Positions 9,839 through 16,250 of a DNA stretch of 16,874 bases are shown here, piece after piece. A program made the translations under genes and the position numbers. How positions within the stretch are numbered: the first letter of the stretch is position 1; the number at the start of each line of letters is the position of its first letter. Where the stretch lies: NCBI RefSeq assembly GCF_042767895.1, contig NC_091558.1:41846654-41863527 (forward strand), in the 5' to 3' direction. The notes under the pieces were generated by a model, which did no database searches, had not been told where the DNA came from, and was given only the letters and a program-made list of their open reading frames with translations. The DNA comes from Penaeus vannamei. Its lineage: Eukaryota > Arthropoda > Malacostraca > Decapoda > Penaeidae.

Positions 9839-10310
9839 TCACCCTCTCACTCCCTCTCTCCCTCTCACCTCCTCTCACACCCATCACCCCCATCTCTCAC
9901 CTCCTCTCACTCCCTCTCTCCCTCTCACCTCCTCTCACACCCATCACCCCCACCTCTCACCTCCTCCTCTCTCTCCCCCTCTCTCTCTCTCCCTCTCCCC
10001 TCCCTCTCTCTCCTCTCACTCCCTCTCTCCCTCTCACCTCCTCTCACACCCATCACCCCCATCTCTCACCTCCTCTCTCTCCCTCTCTCTCCCTCTCCCT
10101 CTCTCACTCCCTCTCTCCCTCTCACCTCCTCTCACTCCTCTCCCTCTCTCCCTCTCACCTCCTCCTCACACTCATCACCCCCATCTCTCACCTCCTCTCA
10201 CTCCCTCTCTCCCTCTCTCCCTCTCACGCTCATCACCCCCATCTCTCACCTCCTCTCTCTCCCTCTCTCTCCCTCTCCCTCTCTCACTCCCTCTCTCCCT
10301 CTCTCTCCAG
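9839..10310 (+). repeat. CTCTCAC repeat ending at the exon 2 acceptor
   Basis: This higher-order pyrimidine repeat has recurring blocks such as CACCTCCTCTCACACCCATC followed by ACCCCCATCTCTCACC and CACTCCCTCTCTCCCTCTC. The blocks recur near 9867, 9927, 10036 and 10160. The array runs without interruption into CTCTCTCCAG at 10301-10310, so the acceptor's own polypyrimidine tract is the edge of the array. Confidence 0.9.
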
Positions 10311-10454
10311 CTCGGCCATGGACTGGCGTTGGCTCGCTGTTGTCTCCGCTCTCGTGCCCGGAATCCCTCTCTTCATCTCGATGGTGATCCTGCCGGAGTC
10401 TCCGCAGTGGCTGACGAAGAAGGGGAAGCTGGAGAAGGCCACCATGTCCCTTGA
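10311..10454 (+). CDS. Tret1-like sugar transporter, exon 2 visible (TM6 and PESP motif)
   Basis: This 144-bp exon lies between a CTCTCCAG acceptor and a GTAAGC donor, phase 2 on both sides. Joined to the previous exon it reads G-SAMDWRWLAVV, then a hydrophobic TM6, then LPESPQWLTKKGKLEKA. The DWRW start and the PESP-x-W-L motif at the cytoplasmic end of TM6 are hallmarks of the sugar porter family. The usual Arg after PESP/PETP is Gln here. The Lys/Glu-rich end begins the large cytoplasmic loop between the two six-helix halves. Because length and phase are symmetric, skipping this exon would keep the frame but remove TM6, which should abolish transport. Confidence 0.93.
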   Translation, partial: LGHGLALARCCLRSRARNPSLHLDGDPAGVSAVADEEGEAGEGHHVP

Positions 10455-10458
10455 GTAA

Positions 10459-10461
<3 letters not shown>

Positions 10462-10498
<37 letters not shown>

Positions 10499-10552
10499 GG
10501 TGGGGTGGGTGGTGCGGGGGGGGGGGGTAGGATGGGGGGTTATGGGGGTAGG
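10462..10552 (+). repeat. T36 run followed by G-rich block after exon 2 donor
   Basis: Thirty-six consecutive T start seven bases past the exon 2 donor. They are followed directly by GGGTGGGGTGGGTGG and a run of about a dozen G, then further G triplets to about 10552. Four or more G runs with short loops make an intramolecular G-quadruplex possible in the + strand and in the pre-mRNA. From 10553 to 10690 the sequence is AT/GT-rich and unremarkable. Confidence 0.9.
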
Positions 10553-10689
10553 TTCGGAGTTTGTTTATGTACTTATTTATTTGTTTATTTATTGTTGTTA
10601 TTAGTCTTTACTGAGTTTGTTAGATATGTAATGATATATATAAATTTTATATGAATTTCTGTATGTGGATGTACTTTTTCCTCTTAATG

Positions 10690-12466
10690 TATTTTTCTTT
10701 TGTATTTTCCTTTTACATTCTCTTCCACTCTATTTATCATTCTTTTCCTTCTCTTCTTTCTTTATTTCTTATCTCACCCTTATCTCGCATTCACAGGTAC
10801 TCCCAAAGCGAGATTTCCTTTCACTCTTTCTATCTCTCTCTCCCTAGCTTCATTCACTCTCTTTCTCTCCCACAATTCTTCTATCTATCTATCTTCTATT
10901 TATCCTCTCCTCCTCCTCTTTCTTCTCCCTCTTTATATCTGATCTCACCCTTATCTCTTCGCGACAGGACTTCTTTTCACTCTTCTTATCTCTCTCTCTC
11001 ACCCTCCATTCACTCTCTTTCTTCTCCTCCCTTCTATCCCCTCCTCCTCTTGCTCTTTTTTATCTCTCATCTCACCCTATCTCCATCCATCTCTTTTCGC
11101 TCCCACATCCCTCTTTCTCTCCATTCTATCTTCTCCTCCTCTTTCTTCTCCCTCTTTATCTCTCATCTCACCCTTATCTCTTCCCGACAGGACCTTTTTT
11201 CACTCTTCTTATCTCTCTCACGCTCCTTTCACTCTGTCCATTCATTTTATTCTCCCTCTATCTCCCCTCCTCCTCTTCCTGCTCCTTATCTCTCATCTCA
11301 CCCTATCTTCTTCCACTCTCTTTCTCTCCCTTCTATCTCCTCCTCCTCCTCTTCCTTCTCCCTCTTTATCTCTCATCTCACCCTAGCTTCTTCCACTCTC
11401 TTTCTCTCCCTTCTAGCTCCTCCTCCTCCTCTCTCTGCTCCCACAACTCTCTTTCTCTCCCTTCTATCTCCTCCTCTTTCTTCTCCCTCTTTATCTCTCA
11501 TCTCACCCTATCTTCTTCCACTCTCTTTCTCTCCCTTCTATTTCCTCCTAATCCTCCTCCTTCTCCCTCTTTATCTCTCATCTCACTCCTATCTCCATCC
11601 ACTCTCTTTCTCCCCCTTCTATCTCCTCCTCCTCCTCCTCCTCCTTCTCCCTCTTTCTCTCTCATATCACCCTTCTATCTCCTCCTCCTCCTCCTCTTTC
11701 TTCTCCCTCTTTATCTCTCATCTCACCCTTCTATCTCCTCCTCCTCCTCTTCCTTCTCCCTCTTTATCTCTCATCTCACCCTTCTATCTCCTCCTCCTTC
11801 TCCTCTTCCTTCTCCCTCTTTATCTCTCATCTCACCCTTCTATCTCCTCCTCCTCCTCTTCCTTCTCCCTCTTTATCTCTCATCTCACCCTGCTATCTCC
11901 TCCTCCTCCTCTTCCTTTCCCTCCCTCTTATCTCATCTCACCCTGCTATCTCCTCCTCCTCCTCTTCCTTCTCCCTCTTTCTCTCTCATCTCACCCTTCT
12001 ATCTCCTCCTCCTCCTCCTCCTCCTTCTCCCTCTTTATCTCTCATCTCACCCTATCTCCATCCACTCTCTTTCTCTCCCTTCTATCTCCTCCTCCTCCTC
12101 CTCTTCCTTCTCCCTCTTTCTCTCTCATCTATCTCCTCCTCCTCCTCCTCCTCCTTCTCCCTTTATCTCTCATCCTCACCCTTCTTCCTCTATCTCCTCC
12201 TCCTCCTCCTCTTCCTTCCCCTCCCACTTGATCTCTTATCTCACCCTATCTCCATCCACTCTCTTTCTCTCCCTTCTATCTCCTCCTCCTCCTCCTCCTC
12301 TTCCTTCTCCCTCTTTATCTCTCATCTCACCCTGCTATCTCCTCCTCCTCCTCCTCTCTCTGCTCCCACAACTCTCTTTCTCTCCCTTCTATCTCCTCCT
12401 CCTCCTCCTCCTCCTCCTCCTCTTCCTTCTCCCTCTTTCTCTCTCATCTCACCCTTCTCTCGCCCC
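10690..12466 (+). repeat. Pyrimidine repeat array before exon 3
   Basis: About 1.75 kb of C/T-rich sequence is organised as a higher-order repeat. The recurring phrase is CTTTATCTCTCATCTCACCC followed by TTCTATCTCCTCCTCC and CTCTTCCTTCTCC. TCTCATCTCACCC or a close variant occurs about 18 times, with period 51-58 between about 11660 and 12040. The last copy leads into the functional acceptor at 12461-12471, so the array is an amplified version of the exon 3 branch-point and polypyrimidine region. Long Ser/Leu/Pro frames over it are repeat artefacts. Confidence 0.92.
10768..11195 (+). repeat. Decayed copies of the exon 3 acceptor edge
   Basis: The functional edge reads CTCGCCCCGACAG/GTACTTCCGGAGCGAGA at 12460-12488. 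A similar edge appears at about 10786-10812 as CTCGCATTCACAG/GTACTCCCAAAGCGAGA. More degraded ones appear at about 10957-10973 (CTTCGCGACAGGACTTC) and about 11179-11194 (CTTCCCGACAGGACC). Each follows the phrase CTCACCCTTATCTC. The first retains roughly 17 bases of exon start, the others only the acceptor. The similarity is visible by eye; descent from exon 3 is inferred. Confidence 0.7.
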
Positions 12467-12471
12467 GACAG

Positions 12472-12585
12472 GTACTTCCGGAGCGAGACCCACAACATCA
12501 AGGCGGAGGTCGAAGCCATCCACAGTAACATCATGGAAACGGCGGGGGCGGAGTTGTCCATTTGGGATCAGATCGTCCTTTTCAA
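12472..12585 (+). CDS. Tret1-like sugar transporter, exon 3 visible (central cytoplasmic loop)
   Basis: This 114-bp exon, phase 2 on both sides, lies between a CCGACAG acceptor and a GTAAGG donor. Spliced, it reads E-YFRSETHNIKAEVEAIHSN and continues to ELSIWDQIVLFK. In sugar porters this region is the intracellular helical domain between TM6 and TM7: charged, amphipathic and without a membrane segment. The aligned position in Tret1 proteins is likewise a Glu/Lys-rich loop ending just before TM7, so I place it with confidence although the loop itself is poorly conserved. Reading past the donor gives AAG-TAA, so intron retention terminates the protein at once. The last 40-96 bases of this exon with its donor recur several times in the following intron, and its acceptor edge recurs in the preceding one. 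Confidence 0.9.
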
Positions 12586-12756
12586 GTAAGGGAGAGGCGG
12601 AGTGGGGAGTGAGTGGGGGTGGGGGTGGGGGAGAGGGGATGGGGGGATGGGAAGGAGGGGAAGTGAGGGGGATGAGTGGGTAGGAGGGGGAAGGAGGGGG
12701 GGAGGGGGAGGGAAGGAGGGGATAAGGGAGGGGGGGAAGGGAGGAGTGGGTAGGCT

Positions 12757-12808
12757 CGGAGATGTTCATTTGGGATCAGATCGTCCTTTTTCAAGTAAGG
12801 AGAGGCGG
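12757..12808 (+). repeat. Exon 3 end copy A with donor
   Basis: Reads CGGAGATGTTCATTTGGGAT, then the rest of the exon 3 end with one extra T in the T run, then GTAAGG with GT at 12795-12796. The extra T would shift the frame if used as coding sequence. Confidence 0.9.
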
Positions 12809-12928
12809 ATGTTGGGGAGGGTGGGGGAGAGAGAGGGGGAGGGGAAGGGGGTGGGAGGGGGAGGGGGGTAGGGAAGGAGGGTGGGGGAGGGGGGAAGGAG
12901 GGTGGGAGGGTGTGGGAAGGGAGGAGTG

Positions 12929-12973
12929 GAGTTGTCCATTTGGGATCAGATCGTCCTTTTCAAGTAAGGGACA
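12929..12973 (+). repeat. Exon 3 end copy B with donor
   Basis: Starts GAGTTGTCCATTTGGGATC and is identical to the exon through the CAA/GTAAGGG boundary, with donor GT at 12964-12965. There is no acceptor or pyrimidine tract in front of it. Confidence 0.95.
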
Positions 12974-13130
12974 CGCGGTGGGGGAGAAAGTGGGGGTGGG
13001 GAGGGAAGGGGAAGGAGGGGAAAGGGAGGGGGAGGGTGGGGTGAGGAGGGTGGGGAGGAGGAGTAAAGCAAGCAAAGATAAGAATGTTTGAGGTTGGAGG
13101 TGGAGGTGAGAGGAGGGAGGAAGGAGCTGG

Positions 13131-13178
13131 AGCCTGTCCATCTGGGATCAACACAGTCCTTGGCAGGGAGAGGCGGAG
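13131..13178 (+). repeat. Exon 3 end copy C, degenerate, donor lost
   Basis: Reads AGCCTGTCCATCTGGGATCA, then ACACAGTCCTTGGCAGGGAG and AGGCGG. It keeps the CTGTCCATCTGGGATCA core and the downstream GGGAGAGGCGG context. The TTCAAGTAAGG donor is replaced by TTGGCAGGGAG. It is the oldest or most damaged copy. Confidence 0.75.
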
Positions 13179-13238
13179 GGAAGGGGAGAAGGGGGTAGGT
13201 GGGAGGAGGAGGGAAGGAGGGAGAGGAGGGATGGAGAT

Positions 13239-13334
13239 GAGGTCGAAGCTCATTTACAGTAACACCCCGCGGACACGGCGGGGGCGGAGTTGTCCATTTG
13301 GGATCAGATCGTCCTTTTCAAGTAAGGGAGAGGC
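13239..13334 (+). repeat. Exon 3 end copy D, longest, with donor
   Basis: This is the longest duplicate, covering about the last 84 bases of exon 3 plus the donor context. It starts GAGGTCGAAGCTCATTTACA, differs in the middle (ACCCCGCGGACACGG where the exon has ATCATGGAAACGG), then is identical from GCGGGGGCGGAGTTGTCC to the donor GT at 13322-13323. The middle differences replace coding bases and drop the ATG codon. It shows that the duplication began well inside the exon and that later copies are 5'-truncated. No acceptor precedes it. Confidence 0.92.
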
Positions 13335-13457
13335 GAAGGGGGGTGAGGGGTGGGGGGTGGGGAGGAGAGGGGGGAGGGGTGGGAGAGGGGGGAGTGGGAT
13401 AGGGGGAGGGTAGGGGGGGATAGGGGGGAGGGTGAGAGAGGAGGGGAGTGGGTAGGG

Positions 13458-13506
13458 GGCGGAGTTGTCCATTTGGGATCAGATCGTCCTTTTCAAGTAA
13501 GGGAGA
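13458..13506 (+). repeat. Exon 3 end copy E with donor
   Basis: Starts GGCGGAGTTGTCCATTTGGG and is identical to the exon through the donor GTAAGG, with GT at 13497-13498. Confidence 0.95.
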
Positions 13507-13677
13507 GGGAGGAGGGGGTAGGGGTGGGGGGAGGGGGTGGGGGGAGTGGAGAATGGGGTGGGGGGAGGGTGGGAGTGGGTAGGAGGTGGGAGGGAAGGAG
13601 AGGGAGGGGGAGTGGGTAGGGGGAGGGTGGGAGGGGAAGGGGGAGGGAAGGAGGGTGAGAGGGGAGGGGAGTGGGTA

Positions 13678-13732
13678 GGGGCGGAGCTGTCCATTTGGGA
13701 TCAGATAGTCCTTTTCAAGTAAGGGAGAGGCG
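13678..13732 (+). repeat. Exon 3 end copy F with donor
   Basis: Starts GGGGCGGAGCTGTCCATTTG. It has two substitutions against the exon (GAGCTG for GAGTTG and ATAGTC for ATCGTC) and an intact donor with GT at 13719-13720. Confidence 0.95.
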
Positions 13733-14014
13733 GAGGGGGAGTGAGGGGGTGGGGGGTGGGGGGAGAGGGGGTGAGGGAGAGGGAGTGAGGGGGGGTAGGA
13801 GGGTGGGGGTGAGGGAGGGTGGGTGGGAGGGAGGGAGGGGGAGGGGAATGGGAAGGGGAGTGGGTAGGGGGAGTGGGGAGGGGAAGGAGGGGTGAGGGAA
13901 GGAGGGTGGGAGGGTGGGTAGGGGGAGAGGGAAGAAGGGTGGGGGAGGGAGAGGGGGAGGAGGGTGGGAGGGGAGGGAGTGGGAAGGAGGGTGATAGGGG
14001 AGGGGAGTGGGTAG

Positions 14015-14069
14015 GGGCGGAGTTGTCCATTTGGGATCAAATCGTACTTTTCAAGTAAGGGAGACGCGG
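14015..14069 (+). repeat. Exon 3 end copy G with donor
   Basis: Starts GGGGCGGAGTTGTCCATTTG. Substitutions are GATCAAATC for GATCAGATC and GTACTT for GTCCTT, with an intact donor at 14055-14056. It is the last copy, about 1.47 kb past the functional donor. Copies F and G share the preceding GAGGGGAGTGGGTAGGGGCG spacer, so the spacer was duplicated along with the exon edge. Confidence 0.95.
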
Positions 14070-14287
14070 AGGGGGAGAGGGGTGGGCTGGGGTGGGGGGA
14101 AGGGGTGGGAGGGGGAGGGTGGGAGTGGGAAGGGGGAGAAGGAGGGAGGGTGGGAGGGGGTGAGTGGGTAGGGGAGGGTGGGAGGGAGGGTGAGGGAGGC
14201 GGGAGAGGGAGAGGGGAGTGATGGAAGGATGTGGAGTGGGGTGGAGGGAGAAAGAAGGAATGAGAGGAGGATGAATGGAAGGAGTTA

Positions 14288-14290
<3 letters not shown>

Positions 14291-14384
<94 letters not shown>

Positions 14385-14444
14385 ATGTGTGTGTGTGTGT
14401 GTGTATATGTATATGTATATATATGTATATATATATATATATAT

Positions 14445-14518
<74 letters not shown>
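14291..14518. repeat. TA/TG compound microsatellite in intron 3
   Basis: A TA run of about 80 bases, then TG, mixed GTATA, TA and finally a TG run of about 40 bases. From 14519 to 14790 the sequence is a unique, first AT-rich then C-rich, intron end with a CCTCTTCTCTCTCTTCTACAG acceptor region at 14779-14799. Confidence 0.95.
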
Positions 14519-14520
<2 letters not shown>

Positions 14521-14799
14521 CTGTTTGGGCAATTTTAGTCTGTGGAATTAAAAAAACGCACGCATTTAATATTTATGCACAGTAACCTCTCCCATTCTTA
14601 CTCTAAAAAAAAATGATATATATAAAAAAAGATAAAAATTATACCTACTAAAGCCACTCAAGCCCATGCCACACCACTACACCCACGCCTACAAATCCTC
14701 CGACAGAATACACTTTCCCTGTACCACCCCTCCCCTTCCTCCTCACCCCCCCTCTATCCCCTTATCAATAACCCCTATCCTCTTCTCTCTCTTCTACAG

Positions 14800-14961
14800 G
14801 AAGCCTCAAAATTGGAAACCTGTTGTCATCGTGTTTCTGGTCTTCATGTGTGGTCAGTTCAGTGGCTTCGCTGTTGTCACTGCCTACACCGTGGACATCT
14901 TCGACCAGGCTAATACCAACATTGATCCCAACACTGCCACCATTATTGTTGGTTTCGTCAG
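14800..14961 (+). CDS. Tret1-like sugar transporter, exon 4 visible (TM7)
   Basis: This 162-bp exon is phase 2 on both sides, between a TTCTACAG acceptor and a GTGAGG donor. Spliced, it reads K-KPQNWKPVVIVFLVFMC, then GQFSGFAVVTAYTVDIF, then DQANTNIDPNTATIIVGFV. This matches the TM7 region of Tret1-type porters, including Q-x-SG, the Y-T-V-x-IF ending of TM7 and the extracellular loop followed by the T-I-I-V-G start of TM8. In the family TM7 motif QQLSGIN, the first Gln and the Asn contact sugar; here those positions are Gly and Ala (GQFSGFA). The remaining TM8-12 exons lie beyond the right edge. Assignment to the sugar porter family is firm; trehalose as substrate is uncertain because of the altered motif. 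Confidence 0.93.
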
Positions 14962-16070
14962 GTGAGGTCTGGTTTAGATATAGAAAGGGGGGGGGGGATT
15001 TTAAGGGGGTGAGGTTTGGTTTAGATTTAGAAAGGGGGGATTTTAAAGGGGTTTAGGTTTGGTTTAGGTATTTAAAGGGGGTGGGATTTGGTTTAGATTT
15101 AGAAAGGGGGGATTTTAAGGGTGTGTGTTTTGGTTTAGATATAGAAATGGGGAACTTTAAGGGGGTGGGGGATTGATTTAGATATAGAAAGGGGGATTTT
15201 GGGGGTGGAGTTTGATTTAGATTTAGAAAGGGGGAATTTTAAGGGAGTTAGGTTTGGTTTTAGACATAGAAAGGGGATTTTAAGGGGGTGAGGTTTGATC
15301 TAGATATAGAAATGGGAATTTTAAGGGAGTTAGGGTTGGTTTAGATATAGAAAGAGGGAATTTTGAGGGGTGATATTTGATTTAGATATAGAAAGGGGGA
15401 ATTTTAAGGGGGTTAGGTTTAGTTTAAATAGAGAAAGGGGGATTTTGGGGGGTGAGGTTTGATTTAGATTTAGAAAGGGAGGATTTTGGGGTGTGTGGGT
15501 TTGGTTTAGGTATAGAAAGAGGGGATTTTAAGGGAGTTAGGTTTGATTTAGATATAGAAAGAGGGGATTTTAAGGGGGTTAGATTTGATTTAGATATAGA
15601 AAGCGGGGATTTAAAGGGGGTTAAGTTTGGTTTAGATTTAGAAATGGGGGATTTAAAGGGGATGAGGTTGGATTTATATATAGAAAGGGGGAATTTTAAG
15701 GGAGTTACGCTTGATTTAGACATAGAAATGGGAATTTTAAGGGAGTTAGGTTTGATTTAGACATAGAAAGGGGGCACTTTAAGGGAGTTAGGTTTGATTT
15801 AGACATATAAAGGGGAGATTTTAAGGGAGTTAGGTTTGATTTAGACATAGAAAGGGGGCATTTTAAGGGTTAGGTTTGATTTAGACATAGAAAGGGGGCA
15901 TTTTAAGGGTTAGGTTTGATTTAGACATAGAAAGGGGTCATTTTAAGGGAGTTAGGTTTGATTTAGACATAGAAAGGGGGAATTTTAAGGGGGTTAGGTT
16001 TGATTTAGACATATAAAGGGGGGATTTTAAGGGGGTGAGGTTTGGTTTAGATGGAGAAAGAGGGAGTTTT
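14962..16070 (+). repeat. 42-bp minisatellite starting at the exon 4 donor
   Basis: About 26 diverged copies of a 42-bp unit: GATTTTAAGGGGGTTAGG, TTTGATTTAGATATAG, then AAAGGGG. The first unit is the start of the intron itself (GGTGAGGTCTGGTTTAGATA after the exon). The donor-like word GGTGAGGT recurs exactly at 15008, 15287, 15451 and 16034, and more often as GTTAGGTT. Because 42 is a multiple of three, long frames stay open on both strands in 14-residue periods; these are not genes. An 11-G run lies at 14987-14997. Confidence 0.93.
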
Positions 16071-16250
16071 ATGGATTTTTTTTTCTAATTGGTAAAAATG
16101 TGTGATATGTCGTGATAGGAATTGATTCGATGATTCATACTGTGCAAGGGATATTTATTGTTTTTATGATGGATGGTTCATTATTGATTGATTGATTGCA
16201 TGAATGAATTTCTTAGCGAGTTCATTAGCATAGCAAATATGAGTCTCATT
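16071..16250. other. Unique AT-rich intron sequence
   Basis: Unrepeated AT-rich sequence with short GATT repeats near 16185. I see no exon or other feature. Confidence 0.6.

Larger units (their letters stand above)
12586..14290 (+). repeat. G-rich purine array after exon 3
   Basis: About 1.7 kb dominated by GGGGAGGG, GGGTGGGAGG, GTGGGTAGGGG and GAGGAGGG words, almost free of C apart from the embedded exon-edge copies. The effective unit is a partial exon 3 end plus donor plus 150-330 bases of G-rich spacer. G runs downstream of a donor are known intronic splicing enhancers, and the many closely spaced G triplets allow G-quadruplexes. The minus-strand Pro/Ser frames here are repeat artefacts. 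Confidence 0.92.

Noticed and set aside
10791..10812. Recursive (ratchet) splice site CACAG/GTACTCC in intron 2
   Set aside because: GTACTC is a poor donor, and the match to the exon 3 start explains the AG/GT juxtaposition better as a decayed duplicate.
10651..12231. + strand frame of about 526 codons rich in Ser, Leu and Pro
   Set aside because: It is open only because the C/T repeat contains no stop triplets. It lies inside intron 2 and has no domain signature.
13318..14532. Long minus-strand frame of about 400 codons with a recurring LLEKDDLIPNGQL peptide
   Set aside because: The peptide is the antisense translation of the exon 3 end copies, and the rest is Pro/Ser/His from the G-rich and TA/TG repeats. 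It is an artefact of the array, not a repeat protein gene.
15424..15760. Repetitive 14-residue frames on both strands
   Set aside because: The 42-bp repeat unit is a multiple of three, so frames stay open by arithmetic. No start context or family match.
14962..16070. Interstitial arthropod telomere repeat (TTAGG)
   Set aside because: TTAGG occurs at most about once per 42-bp unit and never as tandem pentamers.
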